5,234 nt of DNA from an uncultured Bacteroidota bacterium (GCA_902766265.1 CACXCY010000045.1:1-5234); one strand, 5' to 3'; positions 1 to 5,234 are shown, numbered from the stretch's first letter. A program made the numbers and translations. The notes: a model not told the origin generated them from the letters alone.

Positions 1-656
1 CCAATGCTGTCCTGGTCTCCATAGTAGAAACAGATAGGGCCGCAGTCGCGGAACCAGTAGGAATTGCCATAACCTACAAAGAAGCGTATGTTGTCGGAGT
101 GCAGATTCATACGTCGCAGTTTGCGCAGGACGATGTTGGAGTCAGACGCTTGTTCCACCCTTACCCATGCTTCTGCATGACCTGTCTGTATGGCATCCAT
201 AACGTAGAAGAATACATTGGAGAAATCATCGTTGCTGGTGTCGGGCACAGCGATGTAAGGCCCAGTACCGTACCATTGCCATCCGGCACGTGGTGTGTAG
301 CGGTAGTAGTCGGCCACGCCCGGCACGATGGGGGCCCCGTAATAGTTTATGTCGTTCTCGTGGTCCGGTACCAGGTAGTTGTAAAAGCAGGTCACCACGA
401 TGGCTTTCACCTCTTCCCATTCTCCCGGAAACCAGCATTTTTCAGGTAGCTCTATTCCGCTGCTGTTCTTGGGCGAAGGGGCGTTGGCCACACTCATCGT
501 GGGAATGTGGCTCTGCAGGTGTCTGCGCGATGCGTCGCGTTTGTGGAACGTTTTGATACGGGAAGCGCGCAGTTCCTGCTGCGACACATCGTCAAGCTGC
601 GCCGATACCGCAAGGGAGATGCTTATAGCCAACAGTAGCAGGAGGTGTTTCTTCAT
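1..656 (-). CDS. Secreted agmatine deiminase / peptidylarginine deiminase-like protein (3' end beyond window)
   Basis: The first 218 residues are present; the C-terminal part lies outside the window. The ATG at 656-654 gives a signal peptide at once (MKKHLLLLLAISISLAVSAQ), with probable cleavage after VSA and Gln at +1, so the protein is exported. Residues 21-72 look like a linker. The domain starts near Trp76 (WFPGEWEEVKAIVVT, about 76-89) and includes YWFRDCGP at 200-207, which matches the W-x-R-D-x-G-P signature of the PAD_porph/agmatine deiminase family; Asp204 is the expected substrate-binding acid. Known members convert agmatine to N-carbamoylputrescine, or peptidyl-arginine to citrulline, releasing ammonia. 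The catalytic His and Cys of this fold come later in the chain and cannot be checked here, so activity and substrate remain open. Cys205, where Tyr, Met or a similar residue is more usual, is odd. An in-frame ATG at 698 would add 14 residues in front of the signal peptide and is less likely. The gene lies 79 bases after kce on the same strand, with no clear promoter between them. Confidence 0.85.
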   Translation of the reverse strand, partial: MKKHLLLLLAISISLAVSAQLDDVSQQELRASRIKTFHKRDASRRHLQSHIPTMSVANAPSPKNSSGIELPEKCWFPGEWEEVKAIVVTCFYNYLVPDHENDINYYGAPIVPGVADYYRYTPRAGWQWYGTGPYIAVPDTSNDDFSNVFFYVMDAIQTGHAEAWVRVEQASDSNIVLRKLRRMNLHSDNIRFFVGYGNSYWFRDCGPICFYYGDQDSI

Positions 657-669
657 GGCGATGGAGAAA

Positions 670-719
670 TCAAAATGTCGAAATTTCAAGCATGGCATCT
701 TGAAATCCCGACATTCTGA
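670..719 (-). terminator. 21-bp intergenic hairpin after kce: terminator or attenuator
   Basis: The arms are 699-719 and 670-690, around an 8-base loop (691-698). Read as minus-strand RNA, all 21 positions pair, three of them as G-U wobbles; read as plus-strand RNA the same three positions become A-C mismatches. The structure therefore belongs to the kce-direction transcript. It begins 16 bases after the kce stop and ends 13 bases before the deiminase-like start codon. The downstream tail is only moderately U-rich (UUUCUCC), and the stem is AU-rich, so it is not a textbook intrinsic terminator. It could be a leaky terminator, a 3'-end stabiliser or RNase-processing site, or a structure that controls initiation of the next gene. 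The hairpin itself is certain; its role is inferred. Confidence 0.6.
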
Positions 720-735
720 GGTACAGAGGGTGGGG

Positions 736-1569
736 TTAATTTCTTTTCTTGAGTCCCAGAATCTCACGGGCCTCATCGCTGGTGGCGATACCACGGCCGA
801 GTTCTTTGGCCATGCGCACCACTTTGGCGACGAGTTCGCCGTTGCTCTTTGCCAGCACTCCGCGCTCCAGGTAGAGGTTGTCCTCGAATCCTACGCGCAC
901 GTTACCGCCCATCATGATGGCAGGAGCTGCTAGCGTGAATGCGTGACGTCCTATGCCGGTGGCTGTCCAGGTGCTGCCTGCGGGGATGTTGCTGACCAAC
1001 CAGTTGAGGTTGCCAACGGTGGCAGGGGTGCATCCGGGCACGCCGAGTACGAAGTTGAACTGCATGGGTGCTCCCGGCACTTCGCCTTTGCGGGCCATGG
1101 TGAGGATGGTGTCGAGATGGCCCATCTCAAAGCATTCGTATTCGGGTTTGATGCCCTTTTCCATCATACGTTTGCCGAAAGCACGCATGGTGGGCATGGT
1201 GTTGTCGAATATCTCATCGCCAAAGTTGCAGGTGCCGCAATCCAGGGTGGCCATTTCGGGAATGGGGGTGGTATCGGTACTCTGCAGACGCTCGTCGGGT
1301 GTCATTCCAACGGCACCGCCTGTCGAGGGGATGAGAATGACATTGGGGCATGCTTTATAGATGGCTTCTTCGCACTCTTGGAAACGTTGGCGGCTTTGGG
1401 TAGGTGTGCCGTCGTCTTCGCGCACATGGAGATGGACTATGGCGGCACCGGCATCGACTGCCGATTTGGCTTCTCTCACAATCTCTTCGACGGTGTAGGG
1501 TACGTTGGGATTCTGTTCTTTGGTGACTTCGGCACCGCAGATGGCTGCGGTAATAATGAGTTTTTCCAT
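736..1569 (-). CDS. kce: 3-keto-5-aminohexanoate cleavage enzyme (BKACE family)
   Basis: This cytosolic, metal-dependent enzyme of anaerobic lysine fermentation condenses 3-keto-5-aminohexanoate with acetyl-CoA to give 3-aminobutyryl-CoA and acetoacetate. The 277-residue length is typical of the family and the TIM-barrel pattern is intact. The N-terminus LIITAAICGAEVT carries Glu14; HLHVRED supplies the metal ligands His46 and His48; PSTGGAVG contains Ser82; RVGFEDN supplies Arg225, Glu229 and Asp230. These match, with at most a one-residue shift, the catalytic set described for Kce of Candidatus Cloacamonas acidaminovorans. The C-terminus (ATSDEAREILGL) is also typical. BKACE paralogues act on other beta-keto acids, but retention of the full set favours true Kce. 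No other lysine-pathway gene (kamA, kamDE, kal, kdd) is in the window. The gene has its own probable promoter (1615-1622), and transcription may continue into the deiminase-like gene. The ATG at 1569 is the family's normal start. Confidence 0.93.
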   Translation of the reverse strand: MEKLIITAAICGAEVTKEQNPNVPYTVEEIVREAKSAVDAGAAIVHLHVREDDGTPTQSRQRFQECEEAIYKACPNVILIPSTGGAVGMTPDERLQSTDTTPIPEMATLDCGTCNFGDEIFDNTMPTMRAFGKRMMEKGIKPEYECFEMGHLDTILTMARKGEVPGAPMQFNFVLGVPGCTPATVGNLNWLVSNIPAGSTWTATGIGRHAFTLAAPAIMMGGNVRVGFEDNLYLERGVLAKSNGELVAKVVRMAKELGRGIATSDEAREILGLKKRN

Positions 1570-1600
1570 TAGTGATAGGTATTTGTTTAATTATTTACTC

Positions 1601-1617
1601 TTGCAAAAACGTTGCAA
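1601..1617. repeat. Paired TTGCAA motifs in the kce promoter
   Basis: TTGCAA occurs at 1601-1606 and 1612-1617, separated by AAACG. Each copy is itself a palindrome, so the pair forms an inverted repeat with 6-base arms. It overlaps the -7 box and the expected transcription start of kce, where a repressor operator would sit. It could also be chance in AT-rich DNA. Confidence 0.3.
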
Positions 1618-1622
1618 AGTTA
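1615..1622 (-). promoter_or_regulatory. Probable kce promoter, Bacteroidota -7 box
   Basis: On the minus strand this reads TAACTTTG, an exact match to the Bacteroidota -7 consensus TAnnTTTG, 45 bases before the kce ATG; a leader of about 35-40 bases is expected. No clear TTTG -33 element is visible at the usual distance. The box overlaps one of two TTGCAA repeats. Confidence 0.55.
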
Positions 1623-1679
1623 AGAAAAAGTTTCGGAATGATGAAGGGAATACTGTATTGTATTGATTATTAGTTTTAA

Positions 1680-3626
1680 TTAACGTGCTGTGCTTGCTTG
1701 GGGCGCGTCTGGGGTGAGTCGGTTGTCTATTATGCGGTTGTTGTATTGCTGTACCAGGGCTTTGAGAAACTGTTTGTTTTCGGTTGTCACGGGGTCGCTC
1801 TCTTTTTGATTGGCGATGTCGTGTTGAGCCAGCGGGTCGCTCTCAAGGTCGAACACCTCGAAACGTGTTCCGTTAAAGGTAATCAGCTCTCCTTTTCGTG
1901 TCAGCTGGTAGTAGTCGCCGGGATAGGCGATGTGGAAGGAGGTGCCGTCTCTCAACGCACTCCTGCCGAAAGCGCAGCAGCTGTCGCTCAGCTGCAGATA
2001 GTCCAGCAGGGTGGGCAAGAGGTCGGCATGCTGGAACAGCTGGTCGCTGCGCGTAGCGTCGTCGCCGGGATGGAACAGCCACATGGGCACATTGTACATT
2101 CCCGAGGGGGCTTTGTATCGGGTGTCGACTGGTTGTGCAGAGTGGTCGGCGGTGATGACGAACAGCGTGTTCTGGTACCACGGCATGCGGCTGGCGGCTT
2201 CAAAGAATTTCTGCACAGCGTAGTCGCTGTATCCCACGGGTTCTTGTATGGGTTGCGGACCTTTGCGGAAACGGCCTTTGTATGGTGGCGGAATAGTGTA
2301 GGGGTGGTGCGACGAGATGGTGTATACGGTGGCGAAAAACGGCTCTCTCATCTCGCCCATCTTCCTCACGCTGTATTGCAGGAAAGGTTCGTCGAAGATG
2401 CCCCATGTGCCGTCGAAATCTTTTGGGTCGCCATATTCAGTCATGCCGTAATAGTGGTCGATTCCTATCATCTTTGCGAAACCGTCAAAGTTCATTGACC
2501 CGTTGTAGGCCCCGTGGAAAAAGGCGCTCTCATATCCGTGGCGCTTCAGTATTCCGGGCAGCGACTGTGTCTTGTTGAGCGAGAACGACGAGGTGATATA
2601 TGGCTCGTCCATCAGCGACGGGATGCCCAGCATAAGTGCCGGCAAGCTCTCGATGGAACGTTTGCCGTTGGCGCGTCCCTGGTATATCTGACAGTATTGT
2701 GCCAGCGAGTCGAGGAAAGGCGTGTAGCTGACCAGTCCTCCATTGATGGCTCCGATGTATTCTTCCGAGAAGCTTTCCAGGATGACTAGCACCACGTTCA
2801 GTTGGCGTGGTGTGTTCCCTTGTCCGCTGTGGATGGGGCTGAATATTTGTTCTGCCTCCTCGTCTGTGTCAAAGTAGTTGAGCCGTTTCACAGCCGTAGT
2901 GTTGCCCAGGGTGCGGACGATAGAAAACGGAGTGTTGACCACCAACGCCGTATTGCTTGATCGGGCGTAGCGGCAGGCGTCGATAGGTGCCAGCGGTTTG
3001 TGTTGCACAATCCATCCGCCCCGAATGCCGGTGAGGGTGAGTGCCAGCATGAGCACGCCCGTCAGGGCGGAAAGCCATGTGGAGGGTTGCCGCCGTCCGT
3101 CGGGCACAGGTGTCAGCGCAATACGCCGCAGCGTCCATACCATGATGAAGATGAAGGCGAAATAGATAAGGAAGTAGTACCAAAATCCTGTGACGAACTC
3201 ACCCAGCAGGTCGCTCATGCCGCCGTCGAAGTTGGCCCCTACATAACCGAAGATGTCGCCGGCCATCCGGCGCAGCGTCCATTGGTAATAGGGAACGTCA
3301 ATCATGTTGACGGCCAGCATCACCCCTGTGGGGATGCCGAACAGCCACCGACCGGCGATGGTGTAACCTCGGCGCCAGCGGGCACGCAGTGGCAAGCTGT
3401 AGAGAATCACGAAAGGTGCCAGAAACATGCAGGTGCCGGAGATGCCGTAGTGCATGTTTCCCAGCAGGATGGTGCCGATTTCCTGGGCGGATGCCACATC
3501 GAAGAGGCCGTGGTTGACAATGGCGAAGATTGCCTGGGTGGCCAGCAGCAGCACCAATGCCAGCAGGAAATGATAAAGCACGTATAGTGTTACACGATGT
3601 GTTCCAATGATATATCCACGTTTCAT
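1680..3626 (-). CDS. LtaS/OpgB-type membrane sulfatase-fold transferase
   Basis: The 648-residue protein has the LTA-synthase layout: five likely N-terminal membrane helices (about 13-34, 59-80, 88-108, 146-166, 183-204) followed by an extracytoplasmic sulfatase-fold domain (about 276-545). Metal and catalytic motifs are visible: Glu284 in VVLVILESFSEEY, the nucleophile segment NGKRSIESLPALMLGIPS (about 320-337) with Ser324 as best candidate, His440/His441 in ISSHHPY, and Asp494-His495 in FVITADHS. Relatives cleave phosphatidylglycerol or phosphatidylethanolamine and transfer the phospho-head group to a polymer or glycan at the outer face of the inner membrane. Gram-negative Bacteroidota make no lipoteichoic acid, so decoration of lipid A, glycan or periplasmic polymer is more likely; the acceptor cannot be read from sequence. 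No Cys-x-Pro-x-Arg sulfatase motif is present, which argues against sulfate-ester hydrolysis. The ATG at 3626 begins a short cytoplasmic tail (MKRGYIIGTH) and lies 19 bases from a good -7 box. The gene is divergent from ftsE. Confidence 0.9.
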   Translation of the reverse strand: MKRGYIIGTHRVTLYVLYHFLLALVLLLATQAIFAIVNHGLFDVASAQEIGTILLGNMHYGISGTCMFLAPFVILYSLPLRARWRRGYTIAGRWLFGIPTGVMLAVNMIDVPYYQWTLRRMAGDIFGYVGANFDGGMSDLLGEFVTGFWYYFLIYFAFIFIMVWTLRRIALTPVPDGRRQPSTWLSALTGVLMLALTLTGIRGGWIVQHKPLAPIDACRYARSSNTALVVNTPFSIVRTLGNTTAVKRLNYFDTDEEAEQIFSPIHSGQGNTPRQLNVVLVILESFSEEYIGAINGGLVSYTPFLDSLAQYCQIYQGRANGKRSIESLPALMLGIPSLMDEPYITSSFSLNKTQSLPGILKRHGYESAFFHGAYNGSMNFDGFAKMIGIDHYYGMTEYGDPKDFDGTWGIFDEPFLQYSVRKMGEMREPFFATVYTISSHHPYTIPPPYKGRFRKGPQPIQEPVGYSDYAVQKFFEAASRMPWYQNTLFVITADHSAQPVDTRYKAPSGMYNVPMWLFHPGDDATRSDQLFQHADLLPTLLDYLQLSDSCCAFGRSALRDGTSFHIAYPGDYYQLTRKGELITFNGTRFEVFDLESDPLAQHDIANQKESDPVTTENKQFLKALVQQYNNRIIDNRLTPDAPQASTAR

Positions 3627-3645
3627 CGCAAAAGGTTTCGTGCCG

Positions 3646-3653
3646 CAAAATTA
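3646..3653 (-). promoter_or_regulatory. Probable promoter of the LtaS-like gene, -7 box
   Basis: The minus strand reads TAATTTTG, an exact TAnnTTTG match ending 19 bases before the ATG at 3626. Transcription would start near 3640, leaving an untranslated leader of only about a dozen bases and no Shine-Dalgarno site, which is ordinary for Bacteroidota. A -33 element is not obvious. Confidence 0.55.
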
Positions 3654-3878
3654 CAAAAAATCACCGACATATCAGCACCTCCTCCGTCTTTATGTTCTCT
3701 GCTGGCCATCTACTACCAACCTACTGGCCATTGTGGTTTGTTGATATGGGTTGTCACTTTTGTGACTTGCGTCAGAATTCAGTTGATGGACTAATTACAG
3801 TTGGTGGATGGGGTGCAATTCACAACCGGTTGCTGATAACTCTTTCGGGGGTGTTCCTGTGTGCGTGATTATTGTTGC
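3654..3878. other. Divergent intergenic region between the LtaS-like gene and ftsE
   Basis: No convincing gene lies in the 275 bases between the divergent start codons. Small repeats are visible: CTGGCCAT at 3702-3709 and 3724-3731; GTCAC-tttt-GTGAC at 3753-3766 followed by a near-copy half-site GTCAG (3771-3775); an 11-base direct repeat (CAGTTGATGGA / CAGTTGGTGGA) at 3780-3790 and 3798-3808; and the palindrome CAACCGGTTG at 3823-3832. A 58-codon frame (3692-3868, plus) spans most of it but looks fortuitous. The stretch probably holds regulatory sites for both flanking genes. Confidence 0.5.
3753..3766. repeat. Inverted repeat GTCAC-N4-GTGAC
   Basis: A perfect 5-base inverted repeat with a TTTT spacer, 136 bases before the ftsE start codon. 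A third, imperfect half-site (GTCAG, 3771-3775) continues the alternating pattern after another four-base spacer. It could bind a dimeric regulator; as an RNA hairpin it would be weak. Confidence 0.35.
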
Positions 3879-3886
3879 TACTTTTG
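3879..3886 (+). promoter_or_regulatory. Probable ftsE promoter, -7 box
   Basis: TACTTTTG is an exact match to TAnnTTTG, 15 bases before the ATG at 3902. Transcription would start within about ten bases of the start codon, giving a near-leaderless message. The box is one arm of the perfect palindrome ACTTTTG-CA-CAAAAGT (3880-3895). No clear -33 motif is visible. Confidence 0.55.
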
Positions 3887-3901
3887 CACAAAAGTTTTTC
3901 T

Positions 3902-4579
3902 ATGGAAACAGAGAACATTATCGAACTGAACAATGTGAGTATCAGTCATCAGGATGGACTTGTGCTGAGTGGCGTCACCTTCTCGCTGAAACGTGGGGAG
4001 TTTGTATATCTCATCGGCAAGAGTGGCGCGGGCAAGACTTCGCTGCTGCGTTCGCTCTATGCCGACAAGACCATCGACACGGGTACCGCTATGGTGTGCG
4101 GCATGGACCTGACCGCTATCCGCAAACGTCAGATTCCTTTGCTGCGTCGCAAGATTGGCGTTGTGTTTCAGAATTTTCGCCTGCTGACGGACCGTAGTGT
4201 ATATGAGAATCTTAACTTTGTGCTGCGTGCCACCGGCTGGAAAAAGCGTGACGAAATCGACCAGCAGATTATGCAGACGCTGCAAGCGGTGGGTATTGCT
4301 GACAAGGCCGATGCGATGACGTACCGCCTCTCGGAGGGCGAGCAGCAGCGTGTGGGCATAGCACGGGCTCTGATTAACAATCCCGACCTGATTCTTGCCG
4401 ACGAGCCCACGGGCAATCTCGACCCCATCACCTCCAGCGAAATCATGACGCTGCTCACTGACATCAACCGTGAGCAGGGGGTGTCGATGATTATCTCGTC
4501 GCACGACTTCATGATGATAGACAAATTCCCGGCACGGGTGCTCTGCTGCGAGAACGGCGGCGTGGTGGTGCCGGAATAG
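3902..4579 (+). CDS. ftsE: Cell division ATP-binding protein FtsE
   Basis: This 225-residue ABC ATPase normally pairs with the membrane protein FtsX at the divisome and controls peptidoglycan hydrolases in the periplasm. All ABC motifs are present in order: Walker A GKSGAGKT (39-46), Q-loop Gln90 in VVFQNFRLLTDRSVYENL, signature LSEGEQQR (143-150), Walker B LILADE (163-168) followed by PTGNLD, and switch His201 in ISSHD. The segment FQNFRLLTDRSVYEN is the FtsE hallmark that separates it from LolD and MacB relatives. The signature has Glu where LSGGE is usual. The start is taken at ATG 3902; an upstream TTG at 3872 lies before the -7 box and would add an unlikely MLLLLHKSFS extension. No ftsX follows; from memory, in Bacteroidota ftsX commonly sits elsewhere near uppP/truB, so this separation is expected. 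The next gene on the strand is an unrelated secreted protein 105 bases on. Confidence 0.95.
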   Translation: METENIIELNNVSISHQDGLVLSGVTFSLKRGEFVYLIGKSGAGKTSLLRSLYADKTIDTGTAMVCGMDLTAIRKRQIPLLRRKIGVVFQNFRLLTDRSVYENLNFVLRATGWKKRDEIDQQIMQTLQAVGIADKADAMTYRLSEGEQQRVGIARALINNPDLILADEPTGNLDPITSSEIMTLLTDINREQGVSMIISSHDFMMIDKFPARVLCCENGGVVVPE

Positions 4580-4684
4580 GGGTTTGTAGGAAGTTCGGCT
4601 CGGGGGCGTGTCTGCGGATTGGACACCTTTCGGCACAATAAAAAAAGCATTTCTCCGTAATATAGGCATAAAAATTGCACGATT
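4580..4684. other. Gap between ftsE and the secreted-protein gene
   Basis: The gap contains a weak 6-bp stem (4608-4613 with 4621-4626, one G-U pair, 7-base loop) with no U-run after it, so it is a poor terminator. TAAAAATTG at 4669-4677 only loosely resembles a -7 box and lies very close to the next start codon. Whether the downstream gene has its own promoter or is read through from ftsE is therefore undecided. Confidence 0.3.
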
Positions 4685-5234
4685 ATGAAAAACATTCTCA
4701 TCCTGATGGCAGCCCTGATGCTGGTGCCGTCGGTGTCGATGGCGCAGAGCCGCAATAAGAAAGGTGGCAAAGAGGTGTCGCCTATCATAGAGGGCAAACA
4801 GAAGGTCCGCAAGACCGACTATGATTCGGTATGGAAGTTCACGAGCTTCGACGCCAAGAAGATATACTACTGCCGTTTCGACTATACGCAGATAGAGTCT
4901 ATCGTCGCTTCGCGCAACCCTGACTGGGGTACGTTCAACCCGGTGATGAACTACCTGCTCACCGTGGGACGCTCTCCGATGCGCGTGTGCGCCGTCTTTG
5001 CCGTGAACCCCACCATCGAGGACCCCGCTCGTCGCGAGTCCATCATCAAAACGGCCCAGGAAGAGGCCCTGGCCTCGCTCAACGCTCTGACCGAGTGGAT
5101 GCAAAAGAAGGAGATGAAGAACAAGGTGCAGATTAACGTCGCCCAACTGGACTACCGTTATTTTCAGGGTACCGACTACTTCATCACGGAGCAGCCCTCC
5201 GACGCCCTCATCCATGTGGGTCTGGTCATCTTCC
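4685..5234 (+). CDS. Secreted protein of unknown function (3' end beyond window)
   Basis: The frame is open from ATG 4685 to the window edge, giving 183 residues with no stop. The N-terminus MKNILILMAALMLVPSVSMA followed by Gln21 is a clear Sec signal peptide (cleavage after SMA); there is no lipobox Cys, so a soluble periplasmic or exported protein is likely. A basic, low-complexity stretch follows (SRNKKGGKE, to about residue 42). From about residue 45 the chain looks folded: DYDSVWKFTSFDAKKIYYCRF, then NPDWGTFNPVMNYLLTVGRSP, then a probable charged helix at about 115-147 (EDPARRESIIKTAQEEALAS and onward). One Cys each at 63 and 102 could form a disulfide. I do not recognise the family and assign no function. 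Codon use and GC content resemble ftsE, and the regular coding pattern plus signal peptide make it a real gene. Confidence 0.82.
   Translation, partial: MKNILILMAALMLVPSVSMAQSRNKKGGKEVSPIIEGKQKVRKTDYDSVWKFTSFDAKKIYYCRFDYTQIESIVASRNPDWGTFNPVMNYLLTVGRSPMRVCAVFAVNPTIEDPARRESIIKTAQEEALASLNALTEWMQKKEMKNKVQINVAQLDYRYFQGTDYFITEQPSDALIHVGLVIF

Noticed and set aside
657..698. In-frame ATG at 698 as start of the deiminase-like protein
   Set aside because: It would bury the signal peptide behind a charged 14-residue extension; the ATG at 656 gives a standard Sec signal.
943..1572. 209-codon plus-strand frame antisense to kce
   Set aside because: Glycine- and histidine-rich shadow of a gene whose catalytic residues are all in place on the other strand.
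1640..1679. Possible terminator after the LtaS-like gene (AATAC-t-GTATT)
   Set aside because: Five-base AT-rich stem with a one-base loop and no U-tract; too weak to call.
1698..2498. 266-codon plus-strand frame antisense to the LtaS-like gene
   Set aside because: Lies entirely within the well-supported sulfatase domain; composition is that of a shadow frame and there is no promoter or domain.
3692..3868. 58-codon plus-strand frame in the divergent gap (MFSAGHLLPTYWPLWFVDMG at its start)
   Set aside because: Unusually rich in Trp and Cys, no signal peptide or domain, no -7 box upstream, and it spans several regulatory-looking repeats. Conservation in relatives would revive it.
3872..3901. 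TTG start extending FtsE by 10 residues
   Set aside because: It lies upstream of the likely -7 box, and the FtsE family alignment begins just after the ATG at 3902.
3878..5215. 445-codon open frame on the minus strand, antisense to all of ftsE and most of the next gene
   Set aside because: It mirrors two well-supported genes, is rich in His, Arg and Leu as antisense shadows of GC-rich genes are, shows no recognisable domain, and crosses the ftsE promoter and the intergenic gap.

Overview
The window looks like chromosomal DNA from a member of the Bacteroidota, most likely a fairly GC-rich member of the order Bacteroidales. Three things point there. Bacteroidota-type -7 promoter boxes (TAnnTTTG) precede three genes with no obvious Shine-Dalgarno sequence. 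The secreted proteins have signal peptides that end just before a Gln. The gene content (a PAD_porph/agmatine-deiminase-like secreted enzyme, Kce, an LtaS-like sulfatase and FtsE standing apart from FtsX) also fits. The genus cannot be fixed from the sequence alone.

Left part, minus strand (read from right to left): an LtaS/OpgB-type membrane sulfatase-fold transferase (1680-3626), then a 3-keto-5-aminohexanoate cleavage enzyme, kce (736-1569), then the N-terminal two thirds or so of a secreted agmatine-deiminase/peptidylarginine-deiminase-like enzyme (1-656, cut by the window edge). Kce has its own probable promoter. The deiminase-like gene has no recognisable promoter in the 79-base gap, so it is probably read through from kce, past a long intergenic hairpin (670-719). 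That hairpin pairs without interruption only as RNA of the gene strand.

Middle: a 275-base divergent intergenic region (3627-3901). It carries back-to-back promoters for the sulfatase (minus) and ftsE (plus), plus several short direct and inverted repeats, one of them a perfect palindrome over the ftsE -7 box.

Right part, plus strand: ftsE (3902-4579), the ABC ATPase of the FtsEX divisome complex, with no ftsX directly after it. After a 105-base gap comes the N-terminal part of an unrecognised secreted protein (4685 to the window end).

Functionally, the window combines cell-envelope functions (polar head-group transfer, FtsEX) with amino-acid or amine degradation (lysine fermentation and deimination). 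I see no mobile element, CRISPR array, RNA gene or evident defence system. The most unusual signal is the kce-deiminase intergenic hairpin with a 14-codon reading frame lying inside it.
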